Shown here: in pieces, positions 47,064-57,705 of the stretch
How the letters are laid out: the number at the start of each line of letters is the position of its first letter
Position numbering within the stretch: position 1 is the first letter of the stretch
Assembly (NCBI RefSeq): GCF_007655135.1
Contig: NC_045128.1
Span: 24,522,811-24,586,810, forward strand
Length of the DNA: 64,000 nucleotides
Reading direction: 5' to 3'
From: Punica granatum
Taxonomy: Eukaryota > Streptophyta > Magnoliopsida > Myrtales > Lythraceae
Notes under the pieces: model-generated
Databases searched by the model: none
Seen by the model: the letters and a program-made list of their open reading frames with translations, nothing else
Told to the model about the DNA's origin: nothing
Made by a program: the position numbers and the translations under genes

Positions 47064-47280
47064 CCAATTATCCCTTTTTTTTTATGCTAACCCGGAGTGT
47101 CTGGGCTTCGCCCGACTAATCTCCGAGGCTCCGTGAACCCTCGGCGGCGCACGGAGCTGGTAATTACGCCAAAGGCGCTTCGGTGGTGGCCCCAAGGGAA
47201 TTTGAACCCGGGTCTCGGTGCAAACTTGGGTGCACATTAACCATTCGGCCGAACCCCTTGAGGTTGAGACCAATTATCCC
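47064..47280 (-). mobile_element. tRNA-derived SINE with 11-bp target duplication
   Basis: The element is 47075-47269 on the minus strand. The sense strand reads GGGGTTCGGCCGAATGGTTA (A-box region), then GACCCGGGTTCAAATTCCC (B box), a tRNA-unrelated body with CGAAGCCCAGACACTCCGGG, and ends TTAGCAT plus an A tail (the T run at 47075-47083). The flanks are the direct repeat CCAATTATCCC at 47064-47074 and 47270-47280. It is transcribed by Pol III from the internal promoter and copied by LINE machinery. The minus-strand open frame across it is not a gene. Confidence 0.88.
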
Positions 47281-47480
47281 CTGAAATGAATAAACACCTT
47301 CTTTGTCTATCATATTTGCTTACTCTCCACATTACCCTTTATTCGCCTCTCAATTGAAGCTCGAAACACCTCATTTCTAATTAAGATTTAGCCTTAACTA
47401 GGTCCGGTGTACTCTCAATCAAACCTAACAAGTTCACAACGACTACACTATTATAACCCTTAAAACTCCCTGATGCTAAC

Positions 47481-49093
47481 TGTGCGCACCCGAATTTTAT
47501 CTCATCGGGGCCCGCATGCGCGCGCCTAATGCAACGCGGTTTGGGAGTGTCCACCTTCTCGGGGACGCGAGATAGATGCACGTGAGAAGGAGTCGCCACT
47601 TGTCATTTTACGACCCGAAGGTCGAGGGCCGACAAGTTACTTGGGTCTAGGGGTACGGGGTACACCTAATTGCTAAGGTATATGGTCTGCGAAACCCGAG
47701 GTTCCAAATTCGAGAGTTCTGTTACATCCGAGCCTATATCTCACATGCCCTATCGGTACTCTAGCTTGTCTAGGCTTGCCATTTTAATTTAATTACCGCT
47801 TAATTAAGTTCCGCTCATTTTATGTGTTTTGACACCGTAAATTTGAAGAAACACTCCGACTGTCCACTCTCCGATCGTAATTCTTACATGAATAAATGTA
47901 CAACATAAACCATTATATTGTTCTTTCAAATAATAAAATGCAAATTACAACAACTGAATCCCGGTCGGTTCACGTTGGTCATTATTCCACTCGTGCTCAC
48001 TGTGTGGTTTGAAAAGACTGAAATTGAAATTAAGATGGGCGCTCAGTGTTTAGGGGATTAGACCCCGTGATCTACAATTGGGGAATTGGACCTTGTATGA
48101 ATTGTATCCTAAATGATCGGGCTCGATCCGCATGACAAACAAGTGCAATAATGTAACAAATGGGCACAAATAAACAAACAATGGGGTTTTATTATTGTCG
48201 AATTTACGTGAATTAACCGATTATTAACCAGAGTATTTTGATATGCAAATCCTACCCTAAAGCAGACAAAGTGGGTACAGGATGTGAATCGATCAAGGAT
48301 CGCCCCGGAAGGGTATTTCGCATTTGGTGTTATTTTCCGAGGACCTAACATACGTGGCGTCTATAGTCAAGTCTTATATTTGTGAGTTGCTTTTAGGATT
48401 GTTCTATGTTTGTGACACTATGGTTGTTACAAGTTATTACAGAACATGGATTCTGCCCGTAAATCCTAGAACCTAGTGCCTATCCTGCTATTGCCCGTTT
48501 TTGTTTTAACCAAGTACACAATGAGTTCGGTATTTGTACTTTGAGCCAATCCACCCAAACTAACTACCCGAGACTATGCTAGAATAACAAAAACTCGTCA
48601 GTCGGATAAAGCGGGCTATGCAGATGAACCTGCGCCTAGACAGGTAGCCCATCCCTACCTTGATACCGTAGTGTTTCTCTCATTCTAACCCTAGGGGTGT
48701 CGCTAAATTGCAAATAGACGATTTTGCCCTTGAAGTGAAAATTATTTTTGGAAAAGAGATACTACGCGGTATGGGCCACCTTGTTCTATGATCGGTGCTA
48801 ACCGATTCCCTAGACCTTCCAGGGTTGTCAAGAACCCTAAAAAGCCGAAGAATCGATTAATCTATTTGGAAGTGATCTAAGAAGGACTTCCATGCCCCGA
48901 CCTGAGTTTCCTGAAATCAGGTGAGGCCTCGAGTCAAGACGCGCAAGTCCTTCCTAGACGTCCATGTCACATCGAGCCACATGTCTCGGGTTTTGTAAAA
49001 TTAAAAAGTTTTGAGAAGGGCACCAACACATGTTTGCAACCTACCGACGCGTGTTACCGGTTTATTACCAATTTGTGCAAAATTATTAGGGCT
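47481..49093 (-). repeat. 3' LTR of copy 2, part 1 (outer part)
   Basis: Starts TGTGCGCACCCG like the LTRs of copy 1 and follows them for several hundred bases with many substitutions. It then carries about 500 bp (48540-49010) not in the copy 1 LTRs but present in the truncated LTR at 62150-62600. It is cut at 49093 by an inserted LTR and continues at 53562. Confidence 0.85.
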
Positions 49094-52000
49094 TGTCAGC
49101 ACCCCATTTTGGCTCACCATTCCAAATAACGATATCAGCAATGGTTCAGACTATGACTTGAGCAAGAATACAGAAAACGGCTCGGCAGAGTAAGAAATCA
49201 CTATTCATCCTCAAGTCCGCAAAATTGAGCATATGACATAGACATATGACAGAAGGACTCCAGGGGTCACAAAGGGTAACAAAGTGACTGAAGAGCTCAA
49301 CAACGTCCAAAACCGGCATTTCCAGTGTACCACATGGACAATCCTATTTTCCGATAGATGAGCCATTATTGGACTTCAAAAATCCATATCAATGCCAAAC
49401 AGATGAAAAGTGTCTTCAAGTGCATTTCGCAAATCATCTACTCTATACATAACAATTTTCTGTATACAGACAACTTTTCAGTGGAAGTCCAAAAATGCCG
49501 GTTTCTCGGATAAAAGTTAATTCCAAATATCAAATGCGGCTATGCCCCACAATCATACAGAGCACGAGCAATATTTCAGATTGTTTTTTGGAAGCCATAC
49601 AGACACCCCGAATGACTTCTGAGCGACAAAATGGGCATACCCCTCTTCGGAAGAGCATAACCGGAGACTGGTCTGATGGAATAACGGCAAACGAAGGTGA
49701 CCCTGTATTGCCCCAAAAACTCCAGCGGACAAACGCAATTGGGCAAATCAGACACAAAACCCTTCTCGGTTTCCCAAGTAACCTCCGAGGAGCACAAAAG
49801 GCCATTTTCAGTGGAAATCCATATCTGGAGGTTCTCTTTAGGGAAACTTGACACCGGATGCCTACCTTACACAGTGCTAGCCTTCTCAAGGCTCAATGTG
49901 GAATCGTCGGAATAAATCACATAACGCATCTAGCCCCCCCGAGCAGTACTTTAAAGGTCTCAGATGCACTTTTCATGTCCTTAGAGGGCCAATCTCAACA
50001 AATAGAGATCACAGTGATCTCCGGATTGCCCAAGCAACTCAGAAAGCAATCTGAGAAATCCAGTTTCGGACTGCTAAGACATCTTCGGCTCCATATTTGC
50101 ATTACCGACTTAAGGGTCTTGCCCATGTAATTTGACAATTTATGTCAAAATGACTGACGTGGGATGCAGATACAAGATATGCTGTCAGAAGTGGATAACC
50201 TCGATCTGAATGCATAAAAGGAGTAAAACCGGCTTCCGAGCCTCATACAGACATTTGGCAATTTCTCACAGAAAATGCCAATCTTGGACTCATTAAATTC
50301 GTTTCCTCGCGTATATCGACAATTCGATGTTCAATTCAAACCACGAACTTTGAATACGCGACTAATCGAGACTCGAGCTTTTTCCCGGTTTTTTCCTCTT
50401 CGGTTGTGGGACACCACGGTTTGCCTAAGGATGGCCGAAATTTGCCAAGCCTTATCCTTTTCCATTCTTGCTCACTCTTAGCCCAAAATATCCAAGGAGT
50501 TTGAAGACAACACTCCAACTCTTCTTCAATGCCCATTAATACCCATTAATGCTTTGATCTCTTCTTCATTAATGCAAATGGAAGAGGATAGGGCAAGATA
50601 TTTCCCTAATCAAACCGCCCCCCCTAAGCATGCCCACTAATGATGCTTTGTTTCACTAATTGTGTCATTAGGTTTGCCTATAAATTGCCAAAAGTGATTA
50701 AGTTAATCACTTCTCTTCTTGCACACTCTCTCAAAACTTTCTCCCTCAAGAAAAGCTCTAAACTCTATAACCAAAACCAGCAAGCTTCAACACTTCAAAA
50801 TCAAGAGAGAAAAACCGAAGAAAACTCAAAAAAAGCTTTGAGTTTCTTAAGTCGGAAGCCGATGTTCATCATCCTGACTTAAGTTTAAAAATGCTCAAAC
50901 TCCACGGACCACATGTTTTGGACCCAAGGAGTTCATTTATGAATTTAGATTTTTGGTTTGAAGTCATTTGCTCATCATTTCAAGTTGATTTCTTCATTTC
51001 GGGCGAAGACCGTGCTCTCGAGTGAATAGTACCCGCGCACAGCCACAGGTCCGCGCGCACGCCTGCCTATCGCGCACCATCGTGCCCTGCCCGCGCGCCA
51101 GACGTCCTTCCGTGCGGCTTTCCTTGCTCGAACGTGCATCCTTAACACCCGAGCCCTCTTCCAAGCGTTCAACCGAGTCACCGGACTCTCGAACACTTCC
51201 CCGACTCTTTCCTCGTATCCCGAGGCTAGGTAAAACATTCTCGACTTAGAGGAGTTAGGGCTTTTTATATTTTTGCATGGCTATGGAGTGATATGGAGTA
51301 TATGACATATTCCATATGCAAGTTTATATTTTTATGCATTTTCACATTATGCCATGCATGTTCATCCTCGATTAACGTGCTAACATGTCGAGAAACGTTT
51401 GGATCGTCACTCAAAAGACCATCCCGACCCGAAACAAGCAAAAGAGCTCTCGGGTTTGCCTCAAGAAGAGGTGACCGAAGCTTGGCTTGCTTTCCTCGGG
51501 TTAAGATTGGCCTTCTTAGCCCGATCCAAGCTCGATTCCCGAGTTTCCTCATGTTTTTCTACGTGCATAAAGCCGGTATTGTTTTATCGATTCCATAAAT
51601 AACATGTTTGTGCGTGTTTGCATGTTTGAATGTGTTAAACAAATCATGACAATACTGGCTTTTGTCAAAAATGTGTCATTTATCGTGTTTGTTGTTTGAG
51701 CATGCGAGAAATGATTCAAAACAAGACGTGGAAACCTCGTGGAACCTAATATGGGCCATGAGACTTCTCGGCTTTCTCCAATGAGAATTGGCCGAGAGTC
51801 TCATGGAGTTATTCGGGTTCCGTGAGGCTTCCTCCTCCCGTTTTAAGTCCGTTCTCGGATCCCGTGCAATTTACAAGCTTCTTTACATCAAGAACCTCTC
51901 ATGAAATGTCTTTCAAGCAAAACATGCATGGATTTGAATATCGATGACTTATTTGGGTTCATTTAGTTATAAGGGTATTTTTGGTTATTTGACCAAATTA

Positions 52001-53561
52001 TCCTCGATCCTTGTGAAACCATCTCGGTTATCAAATCACGAATCGTTTTCACAATTAATGCATTCGGCAATAACCTTGAGCATTAATTCCACGAACGGGT
52101 TAATCGGGACGCTCACACGATTAATTCATTCAATTTAAACAACTTTGCACGAATTGGACATTAATTTGTAACTCGCGTCGACGAATTACAAAATGGTGTT
52201 AATGCCCTTTTCAAAACCCTCATACTTTCAAATCCATATTGTGTTGTTTCCTTTTTTTGTAAACAAATTTTCAAATCAAGGGAAAGAACATCATTTTGTG
52301 ATTTGGCGTCATCTTAGCATTGTTTAGGGTGTTAGTCGGGTATTCTGTATCGAAAATACAATTACCTGACTAATCATTTCACTCGACTTAACCAAATCCT
52401 AGAAAATGGTTAGGCGGAACTCTAGGTTCCAAATCTAGAGTCAAAATACTAGTTTTGATCAATTCAGTGGTAATTCAATGTCACAACACCGAATCATTGT
52501 AAAAGCAATCCACACACACGAGATTTGACTCTCCCTATCAAGTTCTCGAAACAAAGCTGAATGTAAAATGTTTGGCATGATTCTTTGCTTAGCATATGGC
52601 ATTTGCTTGCAAAAACACCCATGGGTCAATAAACTTGCTAAGACATGTACATTTGACAGTAACAAACACTTTGTCTGTCATTAACATGTTACGTGTTACC
52701 TTTCTGCATCTGTTTGCCATGCAGGTCGAGCTTGATCCCTATGCCGAATAATATTAGGGTTCAACGACCTAATCATCGATTACAGGGTCCAACGCCCTAT
52801 TCGGTGAGAGCGTGCATTGAATTTCAGTTTTTCGGTGTTTCCCTAAACTCACGGTGAATTAGAGTGGAATAATAACCGAACGCGAGTCGACTGGAATTCG
52901 GCCATTTGTAATTTGTATTTATTGTTTTCGAGAGCATTGTAAGGACTTTTATTTTGTACATTCATTCTGTAAGAATTCCAGTTGGTAAGCGAACGGTCCG
53001 AGAGTCGAATTAATCGAATCGGTTTAATGCTTGCCCAAAGGAAAGTAAATCCAAGAATTCGCGGTTCTGGTTCACGCAGGGATTCAACCTCCATGGATCG
53101 ATGAACTGTAACGCAAGATTGTGAACCAACTCTCTGACATACGAGTTTACTTCTCTCTCGGCTTCTCAACCGACATCGTTTAGTTCACCGAATCTTCGGT
53201 GTCAAAACATGTGAGTCGAGTGTAACTTAATTCAAGCGGTAAATAATAAAACATGCAAGCCTAGCAAATCAGAGTACTGAAAGGGCGTGCGGGATATAGG
53301 CCCGCACGTAACATAAATCCCCGAACATAGATTTTCCGGTTCCGCACAGATCAATGCCTTAACAAAAAACTAGGCGTTCCATACCCCTAGACCCGGGTAA
53401 CTTATCCGCTCTCGACCTACGGGTCGTAAAATGATAAGTGGCGACTCCTTTTCTCACGCGTGTCCGTCACGCGTCCCCACGGGAAGGTGGACACTCCCAA
53501 GCCGTGCGATCCAAAAACGCGCATGCGTGCCCCGACGAGAGTCCACATTCAGGTTCGTACA
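49094..53561 (+). mobile_element. Solo LTR (4.47 kb) of a related Tat/Ogre family, inserted into the copy 2 LTR
   Basis: Starts TGTCAGCACCCCATTTTGG and ends GGTTCGTACA on the + strand, opposite to its host. Sense-end landmarks match copy 1 LTRs: GATAAGTGGCGACTCC near 53430 and GTGCCCCGACGAGA near 53530. No internal coding domain follows, so it is a solo LTR. The flanking 5-mers GGGCT (49089-49093) and GGGTC (53562-53566) share only GGG, so the target duplication is not clean. Host LTR sequence resumes directly after the end. Open frames inside it are not genes. Confidence 0.78.
50679..50685 (+). promoter_or_regulatory. TATA box of the solo LTR
   Basis: TATAAAT within GCCTATAAATTGCC. It is followed about 30 bases later by a pyrimidine-rich ATCACTTCTCTTC, a plausible transcription start for the LTR promoter. 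Confidence 0.55.
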
Positions 53562-55835
53562 GGGTCGAGTGAGTTAATTAATCGCATGAACGTCTCGATT
53601 ACCCCGTTAGTAGAATTATTGATTAAATTAATTAATGTTTTACCAAATGCTCTAAATTTTGTGGGTTTCAAACCGTCGAGCCGATCATTGATGGACCGTC
53701 CGATATGGATCCTAATTCCCGACCACCTTGGAATTTAAAAATTAATTTTAGGTCGAGTTTGCATGATTAAACCGATTCGTGTGAGGTTTCGATTAAAATG
53801 AGAAAATAAAACGTTTAAACACGGATCAAGAGCACATTATCACGTCAAATACGATAAACACACATATTTTACACAATCGGTGCCGTCATGATCACGATAA
53901 GCACATACAAACATACGCAAGCATAATATTAACGAAATTGATAAAACGGCACCGATCCATGAAAGCGGGAAAACACAAAAGAACACACATTGTCATGTTA
54001 TATACACATAATTACTGAAACAAAAATATTTAAGCGGGGCACATGCGCTGTCGGTCGGGAATCCAAGTAGGAAAGGGTTGGGTATCTTTAGAAAATGTCC
54101 AGGGACTAAATTGAATAATTTTAAAAGAACAGGGACTGATTAGAAAATTCGGATAAGTTTCGGGGGACTGATTTGAAAATTCAATAAAAATTTAAGACTG
54201 TGTAAAAATTACTGAAAGTGACCAAGCACTTGTTTGAAACAGATTTGAAAGTTCAGGGGCTGATCTGAAAAATAAAAATGCTGCAGGGACCAAACAGAAA
54301 CAACTTAAAAAGTTTTCGGGACTGGTTAAAAATTCTGGGAAAATTCAGGACGGTGTAAAAATTACTGAAAATGATCCGAGGCTTATTTGAAACGAATTTG
54401 AAAGTTCAGGGGCTGATTTGGAAAATAAAAATGCTGTAGGGACCAAACACAGACGACTTGAAAAGTTCCTTGGGATGATTGAAAAATTCTGGAAAATTCA
54501 AGGACTGATTGGAAAATGGTAAAAACGGCTGGGACTTGACTCAAAAGAGTTTTAAAACTCGGAATAGATCTGAAAAGGGCGAAAAATAGCCCCGGGACAA
54601 ATCCGACCATGCACGCAACCCAATAACGCTCATTTCACATCATAACCATTCGAGCAAACATTAATATTCTGAAATAGAGCCCTAAATATGCCACTAAGTC
54701 GGTGATTTACCTAGTTCGGGAAGTTGAGGGGTGGTTCTGTAAAATAAATAAATAAAAATTTCGCCAGGCGAGTTACGCTGCTAGGGGAGGAGTGGGCCGA
54801 ACTGGGCCAAACTGGGCCGGACGCAGGCTGGGTCGCTGCTGGATGCGGGCTGAGTTGCTGCTGGACTGGGCCACAGGCTGGGTTGTTGGGGCGATCTTGG
54901 GCGCGGGGGAGGGGGGGCGTAGGGCAGGGAGTGAGAGGTGAGCTAGAGTCCGGACTGGGAGCTGAGGGAGCCGAGAGGAGAAAGGGAAAGCTGGAGCCGA
55001 TAGTTGTCCCCGCGAGAGAGAGAGCCCGAGCTGGGGGTTTTCGGGAGTTCGAGCTGAGAGTTTTTTTTTTTAGAATGAGCCAGTTGAGGGAGAGCGTGAG
55101 TTGTCCGAAAAAAATCGAGCTCCGAGCCTCCTCAGCTGTGGACGAGCTGCTGTTTTTTTAAAAAACCGAGAGAGAGAGAGAGAGTTGGTGTGCACGGGAG
55201 CGGTTGGCGTGTGCAGAGTGAGAAAGGACGACGGGAGTAGGTCGGAAGCAGGGCATGCGTGCGGGGTTCGGGTTTGCAGGCTCGGTGCAGGAGTCGTGGA
55301 AGGGAGGAAGAGGAGAAGAAGAAAAAGAAAAAAAGAAGAGGAAAAGAAAATGAAAAAAAGAAGAAGTACAGGAACGGGCGGGAGAAAGGAAAAAGAAGAA
55401 GGAAGGCCATGGTCAGAAGTCAGCAGTCTAACTTCTAACCGATTTTAAATTTTTTTAAAAAATTTAATTTAAACCTTTTTTCGATGCACGTAAAAATTGA
55501 AAAATCGTTTCTTCTTAATCAGACATCGGAAAAATAATTCGAGATCGCCATCGTGCTTAGAAAAATTCGTCGATCAATATTGTACGATAAAATGTTTTTC
55601 AGTCTCGAGTATTCGTCCCGGATTTTGAAAATTGACGCTGATGTACGCGAGATCCGAAGACGTCCCAAATAGTATTTTGCTTTTTCAAAAAATAGTAAAT
55701 TGGCGTTAAATTGAGAAAATATCTTATTTCAAAGTCGTGAATACTCGAGTAATTAATTGAAAATACTTCCCTCACGGGTGGCAAAACGACGATTTTGCCC
55801 CTCTGGAGCCGGTGGACCAAAATTGGGTGCTGACA
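53562..55835 (-). repeat. 3' LTR of copy 2, part 2 (inner part)
   Basis: Resumes the LTR interrupted at 49093. Landmarks shared with copy 1 are AACGTCTCGATTACCCCG, GGGGCACATGCG and the GGGACTGATTTGAAAA minisatellite (54100-54600). It ends AATTGGGTGCTGACA at 55835. A purine-rich stretch at 54880-55400 (GAGAGAG, AAGAAGAAG) replaces the corresponding part of copy 1. Together the two parts give an LTR of about 3.9 kb. Confidence 0.85.
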
Positions 55836-55836
55836 G

Positions 55837-55848
55837 CTTGCCCCTCTT
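55837..55848 (-). other. Polypurine tract of copy 2
   Basis: The sense strand reads AAAGAGGGGCAAG next to the LTR, matching the tract of copy 1. Confidence 0.7.
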
Positions 55849-56009
55849 TGGTTGCGTGCTCGGATAGAGGGTACAACCGAAGATTTCGAGAAGCACCCCG
55901 ATTTGGCTCTGGCGCATATGACGACCTCTTCAATGGCCGTTATCCTCGTCACCTATGTGAGGAAGAGCGCTCGCGTGAAGCAAATGCGCTTCCATGAAGG
56001 AAGAATGCC

Positions 56010-56595
56010 TGCACGATGAAAAGCAGTGTATAGTCGAAAAGCGATTACATAATTGAAAGTGCTCGCATAATTGAAAAGCATTTGCGTAATTAAAGTGCGC
56101 GTTGTATAATGGAAAAGCAGGTTGCATAATTGAAAGTGCATTGCATAATTGAAAAACAGGTTGCATAATTGAAAAGCAGTTGCATAATTGAAAAGTGCGT
56201 GCATAATTGAAAAGCATTTACATAGTTGAGAAGTGCGTCTGCATAATCGAAAGTGCGTTGCATAATTGAAAATGCGTTGCACAATTGAGAAGCAGCTGCA
56301 TAATTGAAAGAACGTTGCATAATTGAAAAGCACGTGCATAATTAAAAAGCAGTTGTATAATTGAAAAGTGCGTTGAAAAGTGCCTCTACATAATTGAAAA
56401 TGCGTTGCATAATCGAAAATGCGTTGCATAATCGAAAAGCAGTTGCATGATTGAAAGAACATTGCATAATTGTAAAGCAGGTGCATAATTGAAAAGTAGT
56501 TGCATAATTGAAAGCGCATTGCGTGATTGAAAGTGCTTGCCTAATTGAAAAGCATTTGCATAATTGAAAGGTGTGTTGCATAATAGAAAGTGCTT
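56010..56595 (-). repeat. Tandem-repeat array of copy 2, different unit from copy 1
   Basis: About 30 units of 17-21 bp with + strand consensus GCATAATTGAAAAGCAGTT. It lies at the same place as the 5966-7035 array (between PPT and hairpin block), but the unit differs. Only the half GAAAAGCAGT is common to both. Minus-strand open frames here are artefacts of a stop-free unit. Confidence 0.88.
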
Positions 56596-56599
56596 AAAA

Positions 56600-57230
56600 T
56601 TAACTGATTGCATAAAGTAAAATGCGGAGGATGGATGCGAATGATAAGAGTTGCGCGAGGCGCGAGAGGAGCGATCGCAGCCTGCTTGGCACTGTTGCCT
56701 GACTGAAGCATTGTTTAATGACTGTGTCGAGGTTACCCTAAGGATCCTCTTCTCGGGTTGAGATTGTCGCCCTTTGCGTGAGGCAGACATGCGTCCGTCA
56801 GGAAGAGACGTCCCTCGGGGTCTCAAGCACATACCTTATGCACTGGAAAATAAGAACTAACAGCGGTTGTTAGTCATGCGGTACAGCCATAGTGAAGATG
56901 TGTAAAGAAGTCTAAGTAACGATGTTTCGGGGGATTAGACTAGGTGGCCGTTTGAAGGGGTGGCCATGACCCGAATAGACTTTTATTTTTGACTGGAAAA
57001 GAAAAGGCCTTTTCACGGAACAGGCATGACCCGCAAAATTTTTACATATAGGTAAAAGGAGGGATCTTTAGGATCCTCTGAATTAAGGATACAACGATTT
57101 GATCCCCTTTCGAGGCGCGCCTCGAGCTCAGAGAGTCGAAGAGAGCCGCTTGCGTCGAGGGCTGCCAAACCACTACTAGCTGTAGCTTCACGTGGAGTAC
57201 CGCTGTTCTTTCGTGGTCAAGCCGATGATT
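56600..57230 (-). other. 3' untranslated spacer of copy 2
   Basis: Corresponds to 7040-7670 of copy 1. Shared blocks include GGGATCTTTAGGATCCTC near 57062 and GGTGGCCGTTTGAAGGGGTGG near 56944. No coding capacity. Confidence 0.6.
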
Positions 57231-57234
57231 GCCC

Positions 57235-57530
57235 CTAATTTTTGCCTAGGTCGCAAGACGCGTGATGATATAGCGGAGTATTTTTATTTTATTTTTCTCA
57301 CATAATTGCTCACCTTTTGCCACAATCGCCCGTTCGGGTTAGCTCGCACCTCTCGGTTCCTCTGACTTTTGCCTAGACTGCCCTTTGCGAGTTTTCAGCC
57401 TAGCAAGGAATTGATTTGTACGCTCCTTTTGCCACGACTCCCCTTTGCGGGATTTTAAGCCAAGCCCCTCGTTCCTTAACTTTTTGCCTAGGTTGCCTCA
57501 AGGAGGTTTTCGACCTATCGGGAAAATTAT
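57235..57530 (-). repeat. Hairpin-repeat block of copy 2
   Basis: Retains the units of 7670-7965: GCCTAGGTCGCAAG, GCCTAGACTGCC...CAGCCTAGC, GCCACGACTCCCC...AAGCCAAGC and GCCTAGGTTGCC...CGACCTA. The last keeps pairing except one T-G wobble. One arm in the third unit has drifted, so pairing is lost there. Confidence 0.55.
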
Positions 57531-57705
57531 TCTTTTTCTCTCTGAAGTATTCTTAGACGAGAAGGGTTGAATGGACAGGGCACGTGTATAGATAATAGAA
57601 AATATGATGAGGTGACCTAAAGGAAAATAGAGGAAGATAAGGGTCTGGAGGGTGACCTGAAGCTTACGGGAATACAAAGAGACCGCCGGATGACAAAGAG
57701 GGCTA

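Noticed and set aside
47082..47273. 63-codon minus-strand frame
   Set aside because: Lies entirely within the SINE and includes its Pol III boxes.
47151..47280. A functional tRNA gene on the minus strand
   Set aside because: A- and B-box words are present, but there is no cloverleaf. The A tail and 11-bp duplication show a SINE.
55101..55448. 115-codon Lys/Arg/Glu-rich + strand frame
   Set aside because: Purine-rich low-complexity tract within the LTR of copy 2; the opposite strand is equally open.
55953..56832. Minus-strand frames with FNYA/FQLCN repeats
   Set aside because: Same artefact as in copy 1: stop-free translation of the 19-bp tandem unit.
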